Source of the DNA: Hyphomicrobiales bacterium
Lineage (GTDB): Bacteria > Pseudomonadota > Alphaproteobacteria > Rhizobiales > Rhizobiaceae
NCBI GenBank assembly: GCA_900473205.1
Contig: UCLB01000023.1
Location: 1-64,000 of the forward strand
DNA: 64,000 nt
Direction of reading: 5' to 3'
Shown: positions 46,399-55,854 of the stretch, in pieces
Layout: every line of letters starts with the position of its first letter
Position numbering within the stretch: the stretch's first letter is position 1
The notes under the pieces: generated by a model
The model's database searches: none
Told to the model about the DNA's origin: nothing
The model's input: the letters and a program-made list of their open reading frames with translations, nothing else
Program-made: the position numbers and the translations under genes

Positions 46399-47007
46399 TT
46401 GCTGGTCTATGTTATCCGTCACGGACAAACAGACTGGAATGCGATCCGCAGGCTGCAAGGCCAAAAAGATATTCCCCTCAATGATTTCGGCCGCTCACAG
46501 GCGGTCGAAAACGGCAAGACCCTCTCCCGCGTTCTCGGAAACACTGCCGAGGATTTCGACTATGTCGCCAGCCCTCTTGGCCGCACGCGCGAGACGATGG
46601 AACTGGTGCGCGGAGCCATGGGTCTCGACCCTCAGGCCTACCGAACCGATGAGCGGCTGGTCGAAGTCTCCTTCGGGGATTGGGAAGGCCACACGCTTCC
46701 CGAATTGAAAATTGCCCATCCTGAAAAAGTTAGAGCGCGCAAGGCCGCCAAGTGGGACTTCATTCCACCGGGCGAGGATGCGGAAAGCTACGAAATTCTG
46801 TCATGGCGGATCGGCGCGTGGCTGTCTTCGGTGGAGCGCCAGACGGTCTGCGTCTGCCACGGCGGCGTCATCCGCTCCATGTTCCGCCTCGTCTCTGGCA
46901 TGGACAAAGATGAGGCTGCGGAAATTCCCATTCCGCAGGACCGGATATTGCGCGTGGAAACTGACAAGCGGATCGCCGAATGGATCGATGCGCCGATTGA
47001 AGCGTGA
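46399..47007 (+). CDS. histidine phosphatase family protein (phosphoglycerate mutase-like)
   Basis: 202 residues starting at TTG 46399 with AGGAG about 7 bases upstream; no in-frame ATG is nearby. Phosphate pocket RHGQT (Arg7, His8), a later Arg in YVASPLGRTRET, the proton-donor Glu in VEVSFGDWEGH, and the second His in VCVCHGGVIRSMF. These complete the 2H-phosphatase active site. Typical substrates are phosphosugars or alpha-ribazole phosphate, but no cobalamin genes are adjacent. A hairpin TTGCGCCGC/GCGGCGCAA at 46332-46362 separates it from fabI. Confidence 0.9.
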   Translation: MLVYVIRHGQTDWNAIRRLQGQKDIPLNDFGRSQAVENGKTLSRVLGNTAEDFDYVASPLGRTRETMELVRGAMGLDPQAYRTDERLVEVSFGDWEGHTLPELKIAHPEKVRARKAAKWDFIPPGEDAESYEILSWRIGAWLSSVERQTVCVCHGGVIRSMFRLVSGMDKDEAAEIPIPQDRILRVETDKRIAEWIDAPIEA

Positions 47008-47011
47008 CGCC

Positions 47012-47272
47012 TTACTGGACGACTTCGAGGTCGTCCACGACGCGCTTGCCATCGACTTCGGTGTAGAACACGACGACCTTTACACCCGCTTGCAAACCAT
47101 CGAAATTGAACTCTTCCGGCACCTTGTAGCTCTTCCCATCGGCAAGCGTAATGGTGAGGCCCTTTACATCGACCTTGCTGATGGTCGACTCGACATCCAC
47201 GCTTTGCGAGAACGCATTGAAGGGTGCAAACAGACTTGCTGTGGCCATAAGTGCGGCAATCATGAAACGCAT
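47012..47272 (-). CDS. DUF1344 exported small protein
   Basis: 86 residues from ATG 47272: a signal peptide (MRFMIAALMATASLFAPFNAFS, cleavage near residue 23) and a compact strand-rich domain with DVESTISKVDVKGLTITLADGKSY split by turns and VKVVVFYTEVDGKRVVDDLEV. This is the DUF1344 pattern common in Rhizobiales. Function unknown. An upstream ATG at 47362 adds a sequence unlike a signal. Convergent with the histidine phosphatase gene, only 4 bases apart. Confidence 0.85.
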   Translation of the reverse strand: MRFMIAALMATASLFAPFNAFSQSVDVESTISKVDVKGLTITLADGKSYKVPEEFNFDGLQAGVKVVVFYTEVDGKRVVDDLEVVQ

Positions 47273-47567
47273 CGCTATAGCTTTCTTAAGGCTGCTGAAA
47301 AACTTCGTCTGCGACAAGATTTGCCTCCCGAATGTGGCGGAATTCGCCCGCAAGCATGACATTTTCAGTCCAATTGATGAATGGAATTTAACCTTTAATC
47401 AAGCCTTGAGGCAAGGCGTCGGCGCGAAGGACGCGTGTGTCCACTTGTTCCATAATTGTTAATTTAGCGACAACAGATACACAAAGTTACACCAAGTGAT
47501 TCAGAATATATTGTGTTTTACGCTGTATAGCAGAGGCGGAATACGTGCCTCCAAAGGATAATGCAGC

Positions 47568-50500
47568 GTGAATGTTTGGGCCAATATTGGGAAACGCCTT
47601 AACGAAGTCATAAGAAAACGGATCATGGCAGCCCTCATGGCGTTGGCCATGGCCGGTATTGTGATGAGTGCGTTCAACCTTATCGACCACCGGAGCGCCG
47701 CGTCCATTCGCGAAGATCTGGAAATGCACGCCCGTTATGCGCTGGATATGCTGCATGACAGTCTGGTGATGCGGCTGAAGACGGATGTCGCGACGCTGAC
47801 GTCGTTTGGGCATTACGCAAGATTATCCGCAAGCAATCCTTCGCCGGAACTGGACAAGATTGCCGACTATCAGCTGCAGCATTCCTATCATTTCATTGCC
47901 TTAGGCTTTGCCCGCGATTTTCAGCTGCAGAAGCTCTACGCTTCCGAAACGCCAACTGATTTTCCCGCAGACCAGATCAGCGCGATGCTGAGCGACCGGC
48001 TGGCGAAACTGGCCGCCATGCCTGAGAAAGATCGCCTGCCGGAAACACAGGTTTTCGAAGCTGCCGAAGGCGGCACCATAATGGTCATCGTCACCATGCC
48101 GCCGGCAAGTGCGGGCAACGCTTCGAAGGACGATCTGGTTCTGGCCGTCGTTGATCGCCGCAAGCTTCTCCACTCCATCGGTTACGACACGCAGGCCCCG
48201 CTGGATGAAACATCGCGCGACATCCGCTTCGAAATCAGGGATACGGTCACCAATGAAATCGTAAGCAAGGTTCTCGAGCCGCTTCACGAAGACCCTGTCG
48301 TCCGGTCCGTGAATTTGCCGGGCTCGAGCTGGGAAATCCGCGCAACACCCGCTTCCGGATGGGATGCGGTCAAGCCCTATTACCGGTCGCTACGCACCAC
48401 GCTGGCCATTGCGGCGATTTCCATGCTGCTGCCGATCATCGTCGCTGCGCTGCTGTTGTCCGAGCGCAACCGCAATATCCAGACGCTTCGCCTGCGCGAA
48501 ACCCGGCTCCTGGAGCTTTCCCAGCGCTTCAAGCTGGCGATGGATTCCTCCAATATCGGCATTTGGGAAATCGAAAACGATACGTCGCGCTGTTATCTGG
48601 ATGACCGGGCCGCAAGCCTGCACGGATTTCCGATGCTGGAGCAGCGCCTGCTGCTGACGGAATGGCTGACGGCGCTGGTTGTTGAGGATCGGTCGAAAGC
48701 GGCGCGTTTCTTCTTCAACTGCTCCTCCGGCCAACAAACGTCTTCCGAGGTTTACCGCGTTCCCGTGGCGGATGGCACCGTGCGCTACCTGCGCTCTGCC
48801 GGTTCGAGCTATATCAAGCCGGATGGATCGCACCAGACCACCGGCATTCTCTGGGATGTCACCTCCGATATGCTGATGGCGCACAAGCTGCGTGAGGCAA
48901 AGGACACCACCGACATCAAGAATGCCGAGCTCGAGCTTGCGCTGCATGAGCTTTCCAGCCGTGAACACGAGCTTGAGGAACTGTCCGGTCGCCTGCGGCT
49001 TGCGCTCGAATCCTACAACTGCGGCATCTGGGAAGCGACGCATGATTACTCGCACGCGATCTGGAACGAGCGCATGTGCGAGCTCTACGGCCTGCCGCCG
49101 CAGCCGGAGCGGCACGTAACGCGGGAAGACTTCCTCCGTTGCTTGCACCCGGACGAGTTGGAGAATGCCTTTGGCGATGGCTCGCGAAGCGAAGACGATC
49201 CCTACCGGGCTTCGACGCAGCGGGTGATCCTACCCGATGGTAGTCTGCACTATGTCAAAGCCGTTGGTCGTCTTCACGTCAACCGCCATGGCCATAAGAA
49301 GATCGTCGGCATCGCCTTTGATGTCACGGCTGATGTTCTGCTGTCGGAACAGCTGAAAAATGCCAAGAACGAGGCGGAGGCCAAGAACGCCGAGCTGGAG
49401 CAGGCCAAAACCCGTATCGAGCACAATGCGCTGCACGATCCCCTCACAGGCCTCGCCAACCGCCGCAAGCTGGACCACGAGCTGGACGCCCTGTCGTCAC
49501 CGTTCCCTCTGGAGCGGAAGCGCTTTGCGATCCTGCATCTCGATCTCGACCGCTTCAAGCAGATCAACGACACGCTGGGCCATGCCGCGGGCGATGCGGT
49601 GCTTGTTCACGCAGCCAAAATTCTGACCGCCAATGTACGCGAGACCGATGTGGTAGCCCGTATCGGCGGCGACGAATTCGTTATTCTCATGCGCCAGCTG
49701 CATGACAAGGACAACATCAAGGCGGTTGCCGCGAAGATCATTGCCGCGCTCAGCAAGCCCTTCGATTTCGATGGTTTCACCTGCCGCTGCGGCGTTTCGA
49801 TCGGTATTGCCTTCGGTGAGACGAGTTCCACAGACGCCCGCCGCACCCTGATCAATGCCGACCTTGCGCTTTACCGCGCCAAGGCAACGGGGCGAAACCG
49901 TTACGAATTCTTCACCCAGAACCTTCAGGCCGAAATCGTCAACCACAAGCGGACGGCGGACGAGATTCTGACCGGGCTGGAAAGAGGGGAATTCGAAGCC
50001 TGGTACCAGCCGCAATTCTGCGCCAACACGCATGCCCTGACCGGCGTCGAAGCACTGGTTCGCTGGCGCCATCCTGTCAGAGGCATTCTGACCCCGGATA
50101 AGTTCCTGAAGATTGCCGAGGAAATCAACGTCGTCTCGACGATCGATCAGGTCGTTCTGCAACAGGCGCTGCAAGACAAGGAAATCTGGCGCATCAAGGG
50201 CATTCATGTGCCGCGCGTATCCGTCAACGTCTCTGTGCGCCGTCTGCATGACGATCACCTCATCGATAGCCTCAAGGAACTTTCCATCCGGCCCGGCGAA
50301 ATAACCTTCGAGCTGGTGGAATCGATCTTCCTTGATGAGAACGAGGACATTGCCGCCAGCAATATCGAGCAGATCAAGGCGCTGGGCATCGACATCGAAA
50401 TCGATGATTTCGGCACGGGCCATACCTCCATCATCAGCCTTTTGCGGCTCAAGCCCAAGCGGCTGAAGATAGACCGGCAGCTGGTCATGCCCATTCTCAC

Positions 50501-50717
50501 CTCTCCGCAGGAACGGTCGCTGGTGCGTTCCATCATCGACATCGCCCATTCGCTGGGTGTGGAAACCATTGCCGAGGGCGTGGAAACGCAGGACCATGCG
50601 CTTCTGCTGCGGCAACTGGGCTGCGACATGGTTCAAGGCTATGCCTTCGCCAAACCGCTGCCGCCGGAAGATTTCTCGGCTTTCGCAACCGGCGAACAAT
50701 GGCGCAAGGTTTCCTAA
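47568..50717 (+). CDS. membrane PAS-PAS-GGDEF-EAL cyclic-di-GMP signalling protein
   Basis: 1049 residues. Two membrane helices (near 18-40 and 275-297) enclose a periplasmic sensor of about 230 residues of no named type. Then come two PAS domains (about 315-440 and 475-600) joined by a coiled coil, GGDEF (about 625-785) and EAL (about 800-1040). The cyclase motif GGDEF near residue 700 has an inhibitory site RETD five residues before it. The EAL half has EAL near 826, NVSV, ELVES, DDFGTGHTS and AEGVET, so both activities may be possible. ATG at 47568 in AT-rich upstream sequence. Monocistronic. Confidence 0.93.
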   Translation: MNVWANIGKRLNEVIRKRIMAALMALAMAGIVMSAFNLIDHRSAASIREDLEMHARYALDMLHDSLVMRLKTDVATLTSFGHYARLSASNPSPELDKIADYQLQHSYHFIALGFARDFQLQKLYASETPTDFPADQISAMLSDRLAKLAAMPEKDRLPETQVFEAAEGGTIMVIVTMPPASAGNASKDDLVLAVVDRRKLLHSIGYDTQAPLDETSRDIRFEIRDTVTNEIVSKVLEPLHEDPVVRSVNLPGSSWEIRATPASGWDAVKPYYRSLRTTLAIAAISMLLPIIVAALLLSERNRNIQTLRLRETRLLELSQRFKLAMDSSNIGIWEIENDTSRCYLDDRAASLHGFPMLEQRLLLTEWLTALVVEDRSKAARFFFNCSSGQQTSSEVYRVPVADGTVRYLRSAGSSYIKPDGSHQTTGILWDVTSDMLMAHKLREAKDTTDIKNAELELALHELSSREHELEELSGRLRLALESYNCGIWEATHDYSHAIWNERMCELYGLPPQPERHVTREDFLRCLHPDELENAFGDGSRSEDDPYRASTQRVILPDGSLHYVKAVGRLHVNRHGHKKIVGIAFDVTADVLLSEQLKNAKNEAEAKNAELEQAKTRIEHNALHDPLTGLANRRKLDHELDALSSPFPLERKRFAILHLDLDRFKQINDTLGHAAGDAVLVHAAKILTANVRETDVVARIGGDEFVILMRQLHDKDNIKAVAAKIIAALSKPFDFDGFTCRCGVSIGIAFGETSSTDARRTLINADLALYRAKATGRNRYEFFTQNLQAEIVNHKRTADEILTGLERGEFEAWYQPQFCANTHALTGVEALVRWRHPVRGILTPDKFLKIAEEINVVSTIDQVVLQQALQDKEIWRIKGIHVPRVSVNVSVRRLHDDHLIDSLKELSIRPGEITFELVESIFLDENEDIAASNIEQIKALGIDIEIDDFGTGHTSIISLLRLKPKRLKIDRQLVMPILTSPQERSLVRSIIDIAHSLGVETIAEGVETQDHALLLRQLGCDMVQGYAFAKPLPPEDFSAFATGEQWRKVS

Positions 50718-50855
50718 CGCCGGGAGAGATGCCACAGAGGGACCGATTTGGCAAAAGAAAGGCTTTTGCCTTCCGTGCCTTTTGCACTATGAAAAACCCG
50801 CCTCTTTTTAGAAATGCGTTCCGCCAGCGGAATGCCGCTCGCTCGGTCTGATCAT

Positions 50856-51953
50856 ATGTCGCATAATACATTCGGTTATCTCTTCCGCGTTTCCACCTGG
50901 GGCGAAAGCCATGGTCCCGCACTTGGCTGTGTCATCGACGGCTGCCCTCCGGGCATCCGCTTCACGCTTTCCGAGGTGCAGACATGGATGGACAAGCGCA
51001 AGCCCGGTCAGAGCCGTTTCGTCACCCAGCGCCGCGAAGACGATATCGTCAAGGTCCTCTCCGGCGTGATGATGGATGCGGATGGCCAGACGATGATCAC
51101 GACCGGAACGCCGGTGTCGATGATGATCGAAAACACCGACCAGCGCTCCAAGGATTACGGCGAGATCGCCAGGAGCTTCCGCCCCGGCCATGCCGACTTT
51201 ACCTATGATCTGAAATACGGCATTCGCGATTATCGCGGCGGCGGTCGCTCGTCCGCGCGGGAAACCGCTGCGCGCGTGGCTGCCGGTGCGCTGGCCCGCA
51301 AGGTGGTACCGAGCCTCGACGTGCGCGGTGCGCTGGTGCAGATCGGCAAGCACAAGATCAACCGCGCCAACTGGGACTGGAACCAGGTAGACCAGAACCC
51401 CTTCTTCTGCCCGGATGCCGAAATGGTGCCTGTGTGGGAAGAATATCTCGATGGCATTCGCAAGGCCGGTTCCTCCATCGGAGCCGTGGTCGAAGTCGTT
51501 GCTGAGGGTGTCCCCGCCGGTATTGGTGCGCCGATCTATGCCAAGCTCGATCAGGATATCGCCTCCAACCTCATGTCCATCAATGCCGTCAAGGGCGTGG
51601 AAATCGGTGAAGGTTTCGCCGCTGCCGAACTGACCGGCGAGGAAAATGCCGACGAAATGCGCATGGGCAATGACGGCAAGCCACTTTTCCTTTCCAACCA
51701 TGCGGGCGGCATTCTGGGTGGCATCGCCACCGGTCAGCCTGTCGTTGCGCGCTTTGCCATCAAGCCGACCTCCTCCATTCTGACCGAGCGTCAATCCATC
51801 GATGCCGATGGCAACAATGTCGATGTGCGCACCAAGGGTCGCCATGATCCCTGCGTCGGCATTCGCGCCGTGCCGATTGGCGAAGCCATGGTGGCCTGCA
51901 CGGTTGCCGATCATTATCTGAGAGACCGTGGCCAGACCGGCCGTCTGAAATAG
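50856..51953 (+). CDS. aroC: chorismate synthase
   Basis: Seventh step of the shikimate pathway (EPSP to chorismate), needs reduced FMN. 365 residues from ATG 50856, giving [24 protein letters not shown], the classic start with GESHGPA; the next diagnostic element is [15 protein letters not shown] and the C-terminal [18 protein letters not shown]. An ATG at 50814 is less likely. A probable two-gene unit with the DHBP synthase gene, 14 bases downstream. Confidence 0.97.
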   Translation: MSHNTFGYLFRVSTWGESHGPALGCVIDGCPPGIRFTLSEVQTWMDKRKPGQSRFVTQRREDDIVKVLSGVMMDADGQTMITTGTPVSMMIENTDQRSKDYGEIARSFRPGHADFTYDLKYGIRDYRGGGRSSARETAARVAAGALARKVVPSLDVRGALVQIGKHKINRANWDWNQVDQNPFFCPDAEMVPVWEEYLDGIRKAGSSIGAVVEVVAEGVPAGIGAPIYAKLDQDIASNLMSINAVKGVEIGEGFAAAELTGEENADEMRMGNDGKPLFLSNHAGGILGGIATGQPVVARFAIKPTSSILTERQSIDADGNNVDVRTKGRHDPCVGIRAVPIGEAMVACTVADHYLRDRGQTGRLK

Positions 51954-51967
51954 GAACGCGAACCACC

Positions 51968-53068
51968 ATGACCTACGATCAAAAGCGTGTCGTTGAAGCT
52001 ATCCGCGCCTTCGAGGCAGGCGAGATCGTTGTTGTCATGGATGACGACGACCGCGAAAACGAAGGCGATCTCATCGTAGCCGCCGTGCATTGCACGCCGG
52101 AAAAGATGGCCTTCATCGTGCGCCACACCTCCGGCATCGTCTGCGCGCCCATGCCACGAGAAGAGGCAAAACGCCTCAACCTCAACGCCATGGTCGCGGA
52201 AAACGACAGCGCGCATACGACCGCCTTTACCGTTTCGGTAGACTTCAAGCACGGCACGACGACTGGCATTTCCGCCAGCGACCGCAACGTCACGGTTCGC
52301 AATCTGGCCAACCCCAATGCGGGTGCCGCCGATTTCACCCGCCCCGGCCATATCTTTCCGCTGGTATCGCGCGAGGGCGGCGTTCTCATGCGCTCCGGCC
52401 ATACGGAAGCGGCGGTCGATTTGTGCAAACTCGCAGGCCTGCCGCTTATCGGCGTCATCAGCGAACTCGTCAATGATGACGGCACAGTCATGCGCGGCCC
52501 GCAGGTTTCCGCCTTTGCCGAAACGCATGGCATGAAGCAGGTGTCTGTTGCCGATCTCATCGCCTATCGCCAGCGCAAGGAAACGCTAGTCGAGAAGGAA
52601 TCGGAATTCACCCTCGACACGCCTTTCGGCCCCGCCAAGGCCCAGACCTATTCCCTGCCCTGGGACCCGATGCAGCATATGGCCGTGATATTCGGTGATA
52701 TTCGCGACGGCGTCGATATTCCCGTGCGCCTTCACCCGGAAAACGTGGCTGACGATATTTTCGGCAAGAAACAGCCCGTGCAGCATTACATGGAAAAGAT
52801 CGCAGCCGAAGGCCGTGGCGTCATCATCTATCTACGCGAAGGCTCGGTCGGTGTGGGACAAGTCGCCGGACGCCGCAAATCCCGTGATCCCGATGAAGCT
52901 CACGAGCAAGCCCGTACCCGCGACGACGAATGGCTGGAAATCGGCCTCGGCGCACAAATCCTCAAAGAGCTTGGCATAAGCTCCATCAAGCTGCTCACTT
53001 CACGCGAGCGACACTATGTCGGGCTAGAGGGTTTTGGCATAAAGATCAGCTCGACGGATATCGGGTGA
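51968..53068 (+). CDS. ribB: 3,4-dihydroxy-2-butanone 4-phosphate synthase with degenerate GTP cyclohydrolase II domain (RibBX-like)
   Basis: 366 residues. The N-terminal half (1-200) is a full DHBP synthase: DDDDRENEGDLI, HTSGIVCAPM, HGTTTGISASDR and LMRSGHTEAAVDLCKLAG, making the riboflavin precursor from ribulose-5-phosphate. The C-terminal half has the GTP cyclohydrolase II fold outline but lacks the zinc-binding cysteines: where active enzymes have GDVFGSxRCDCG this protein reads ADDIFGKKQPVQ near residue 255, and the catalytic HVALVxG becomes HMAVIFG. It is probably a DHBP synthase only, of the RibBX type known in Bradyrhizobium. Confidence 0.93.
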   Translation: MTYDQKRVVEAIRAFEAGEIVVVMDDDDRENEGDLIVAAVHCTPEKMAFIVRHTSGIVCAPMPREEAKRLNLNAMVAENDSAHTTAFTVSVDFKHGTTTGISASDRNVTVRNLANPNAGAADFTRPGHIFPLVSREGGVLMRSGHTEAAVDLCKLAGLPLIGVISELVNDDGTVMRGPQVSAFAETHGMKQVSVADLIAYRQRKETLVEKESEFTLDTPFGPAKAQTYSLPWDPMQHMAVIFGDIRDGVDIPVRLHPENVADDIFGKKQPVQHYMEKIAAEGRGVIIYLREGSVGVGQVAGRRKSRDPDEAHEQARTRDDEWLEIGLGAQILKELGISSIKLLTSRERHYVGLEGFGIKISSTDIG

Positions 53069-53089
53069 GTTTAGAGTCACCCCTTGGTC

Positions 53090-53206
53090 CCTCATTCCTG
53101 TCCTTGTGACAGGAATCCAGCCAGCCCAAGTCCTTGGGCTGAAAGGCGTCCGTCCGCCGCGCAGACGCGCGTCAACTGGATTCCTGTGACAAGCACAGGA
53201 ATGAGG
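53090..53206. repeat. palindromic intergenic element, CTTGT-loop family, copy 2
   Basis: Two 31-base arms (53090-53120 and 53176-53206) form an inverted repeat with two differences. Each arm is itself a hairpin with a 9-bp stem: ATTCCTGTC-CTTGT-GACAGGAAT and ATTCCTGTG-ACAAG-CACAGGAAT. The two differences preserve pairing within each arm, so they look compensatory. The 55 bases between the arms are GC-rich, with a further AGCCCAAG-TC-CTTGGGCT hairpin. The stem sequence differs from the copies at 26676 and 57681; the loop and layout are the same. Confidence 0.9.
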
Positions 53207-53233
53207 ATAGTTAGAGCGACAGACAGTACCCTC

Positions 53234-54424
53234 TCACCCCAACCAGCCATCCAAATACCGCACACTCTCGACACCCGTAAACTTCGCCAACCGGTTCAAT
53301 TCCGCATCCAGCTTCGCAAGACGGCCCGACGACGGACGCACGCCCTTTTCGAGCCATAAGCGCCTCACATCCAGCGTTCCACCTTTACGCTCCGCCTTCA
53401 TGTCGATGCGACCGATCAGCCTGTCCCCTTCCAGAAGCGGGAAGACGTAATAGCCGTATTGCCGCTTCGGCTCCGGCACGAAGACTTCGACGCGGTAAAA
53501 GAAGCCGAACAGGCGCTCCGTGCGGGCGCGGTTGCGCAGCAGGGGATCGAAGGGGCTCAACACGCGGATGCGATTAGGGGGCTCGATGTTGGCTTCCGTT
53601 TCCGCTGTGAACCCTTCAAAGGCGTAGGAGATGCGTTCCTTGGCGCCGTCGGAAGAAGCGAGCGAGACTTCGCAAAGTTCATCGCGGTGATCTGTGACCC
53701 ACTGCTTCGCTTCCTGCGGCGTGACAATGTCGAAGAAGGCGGAGATTTCGCCTGATGTTGCAAAGCCAAGCCTCGTTAGCGCTTCACGGCAGGCCCAGTC
53801 TACGAAGTCGTCATGATGCACATCCAGGTCGTGATGCTCTGATGGAATCACCCGTTCCGCCAGATCATAAACCTTCTGGAAGTTGACGCGCCCTGCCACC
53901 GCCAGCTTGCCGGTGTGCCAGAGATATTCGAGCGCCGTCTTCGACGGATGCCAGTTCCACCAACCGCCGGATTGGTGCCCCTCCGCCTTTATATCGCGCG
54001 ACATGGTGGGGCCGTTTTCGGCAATGCGGCGATAGGTTTCCTCGAAGGCGGAATCGAAGCCTTCTCCGTGCCAGTTGCGCCAGCGTTCCTGAATGATTGG
54101 TTCACGGCGGCGGAAGCGGTGTTTCCAATAAGGATAGAAGGTAGCGGGCAGAATGGAGGCGTCATGCGTCCAGTGTTCGAACAGCGCCCGGTCTTTCTCC
54201 AGCAGTTCCGTCAGGTGCTGGCGCTTGTAGGTCTGGTTGCGGGAAAAGATGATCTGGTGATGCGCCCGCTCCACCGTCGCGATACTGTCCACCTGCACGA
54301 AGCCGATATCTGTGATCAGCTTCAACAGATCGGCCTTGCCCATGGCGCGGCTGGGCGATGCGGACAGCCCCTGTCGCGCCAGGAAAATACGTCGTGCTGC
54401 TTCGTTCGAAATCAGAATCGCCAT
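53234..54424 (-). CDS. YcaQ-like winged-helix DNA glycosylase homologue (HTH_42)
   Basis: 396 residues, three winged-helix-like units of the AlkZ/YcaQ superfamily, which unhook DNA interstrand crosslinks or remove alkylated bases. The key Q-x-D motif of YcaQ is present as QVDS (Gln44, Asp46) in GFVQVDSIAT. Other marks: ATVERAHHQIIFSR, EHWTHDASILPATFYPYW and RVLSPFDPLLRNRARTERLFGF spread over the protein, matching the YcaQ length. ATG at 54424. Single leftward gene, divergent from bioM by 113 bases. Activity is inferred from the motif. Confidence 0.88.
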   Translation of the reverse strand: MAILISNEAARRIFLARQGLSASPSRAMGKADLLKLITDIGFVQVDSIATVERAHHQIIFSRNQTYKRQHLTELLEKDRALFEHWTHDASILPATFYPYWKHRFRRREPIIQERWRNWHGEGFDSAFEETYRRIAENGPTMSRDIKAEGHQSGGWWNWHPSKTALEYLWHTGKLAVAGRVNFQKVYDLAERVIPSEHHDLDVHHDDFVDWACREALTRLGFATSGEISAFFDIVTPQEAKQWVTDHRDELCEVSLASSDGAKERISYAFEGFTAETEANIEPPNRIRVLSPFDPLLRNRARTERLFGFFYRVEVFVPEPKRQYGYYVFPLLEGDRLIGRIDMKAERKGGTLDVRRLWLEKGVRPSSGRLAKLDAELNRLAKFTGVESVRYLDGWLG

Positions 54425-54537
54425 GGCAAAAGCCTAAGGTTGCACAGCCGAAAAATCAATGTTCTTTTTTTGTTCCTTGTTTCGTTTGGTATCTCCAGCG
54501 TTTATAGAAACGTCGACAGCATTTTGGGGACTGGCAG

Positions 54538-55218
54538 TTGGATATTCGTTTTCACGATGCGGGTGTGGCGTTTGAGAGCAGAGCGGCGGTCGAGCCCTTG
54601 ACGCTTGCCCTCACCGAGCGGCGCATCGGCATCATCGGCCTCAACGGTTCCGGCAAGACGACGTTTGCACGGATGATCAATGGTCTGACGAAACCGACGA
54701 CCGGCCATGTCAGCGTCAACGGGCTGGATACGGTCCAAGATGCCTCGGAGGTTTTGAAGGATGTCGGCTTCATCTTCCAGAACCCGCAAAACCAGATCAT
54801 CCTGCCCATTATCAGAGACGACATTGCCTTCGGCCTCAAAGACAAGGGGCTGGACAAGGCTGCCATCGATGCGGCGGTGGATGCGACCTTGCAACGCTTC
54901 GATATCCAGCATCTGGCCAAGCGCCGCGCGCACGAGCTCTCCGGCGGCGAATTGCAGCTCTCAGCCTTGGCGGCGCTGACTATCACGAACCCAAAAATCC
55001 TCATCATGGACGAGCCGACCAACCAGCTCGACCTCAAGAACCGCGCCTTGGTGGAGCGGACCATGGCGGGGCTGGAGCAGGATTTGATCGTCATCACCCA
55101 CGATCTGCCGCTGCTGGAGAGTTTCGACCGCGTTCTTCTGTTCCACCAAAACAGGCTTCACGCCGACGCATCTCCTACTGACGCCATCCGGCTTTACCGC
55201 GAACTGGTACTGACATGA
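54538..55218 (+). CDS. bioM: ECF biotin transporter ATP-binding protein BioM
   Basis: 226-residue ABC ATPase of the energy-coupling-factor type. Walker A GLNGSGKT at about 34-41, Q-loop FIFQNPQNQI, signature LSGGELQL, Walker B ILIMDEPTNQLD and switch His in VITHDLPLL. TTG start with GGGGA upstream; no ATG is nearby. The stop overlaps bioN by four bases and bioY follows, so the unit is bioMNY as described in rhizobia. It energises BioY with BioN. Confidence 0.92.
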   Translation: MDIRFHDAGVAFESRAAVEPLTLALTERRIGIIGLNGSGKTTFARMINGLTKPTTGHVSVNGLDTVQDASEVLKDVGFIFQNPQNQIILPIIRDDIAFGLKDKGLDKAAIDAAVDATLQRFDIQHLAKRRAHELSGGELQLSALAALTITNPKILIMDEPTNQLDLKNRALVERTMAGLEQDLIVITHDLPLLESFDRVLLFHQNRLHADASPTDAIRLYRELVLT

Positions 55219-55835
55219 GAAGCCTCCATGTCGAAGGAGCAGGCTGGCTTTACCGGCTCTCACCGCGCATCAAGCTGGCGGGCCTTGCGCTGTTCAGCAT
55301 CGCCCTCTTTCTCACGCGTGATCCCCTCCTCCTCTTCGTTGCCGTTATGATGACAGGGCTGGTCCTGTGGCAGGCGCATCTCGGCTTTCGAGAAACCGTG
55401 GCACGGCTGCGGCCCGTTCTGCTGACCATCGCCATTATCGCCGTTTTCAGCTTCCTGCTGATTTCCGCGCTGGATGCGACGATTGCCCTCTTGCGGCTGA
55501 CGGCGCTGACGCTTCTGGCAACAGCGATTACGGCGAGTGTCAGCATTTCGCAGTTCATGGATGAAATCGCTTTTGCCCTGCGTCCGCTGGAAAGACTGGG
55601 GCTTGCCAAAGCTGCCGATGTGGGTCTGGCAGTCGGGCTTGTCGTGCGTTTCGTGCCCGAGGTCATCAATCGCTACGAGACGCTGCGCGATGCTCACCGT
55701 GCGCGTGGAATGAAGGTGAGGCTCCACACGATCCTCGTGCCGCTCATCATTATGACGTTGAAGGATGCCGATGCGATTGCAGATGCCATTGACGCGCGCG
55801 GTTTCAGAGGCCAAACCTCGTCTCCTGATATTTAG
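55215..55835 (+). CDS. bioN: ECF transporter transmembrane T-component BioN
   Basis: 206 residues, CbiQ-like T-component with about five hydrophobic helices. The coupling-helix motif A-R-G is visible in DAHRARGMKVRL, with the second such motif in DAIDARGFRG. These contact the ATPase groove. ATG at 55215 overlaps the bioM stop, and 19 bases separate it from bioY. It links ATP hydrolysis in BioM to movement of BioY in the inner membrane. Confidence 0.92.
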   Translation: MRSLHVEGAGWLYRLSPRIKLAGLALFSIALFLTRDPLLLFVAVMMTGLVLWQAHLGFRETVARLRPVLLTIAIIAVFSFLLISALDATIALLRLTALTLLATAITASVSISQFMDEIAFALRPLERLGLAKAADVGLAVGLVVRFVPEVINRYETLRDAHRARGMKVRLHTILVPLIIMTLKDADAIADAIDARGFRGQTSSPDI

Positions 55836-55854
55836 AGATGGGAGCCTATTGAGA

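Noticed and set aside
54500-54511. GTTTATAGAAAC before bioM as a BioR box
   Set aside because: Only 8 of 10 positions fit TTATMKATAA. Listed as a possible weak site, not annotated, since the bioY boxes are exact.
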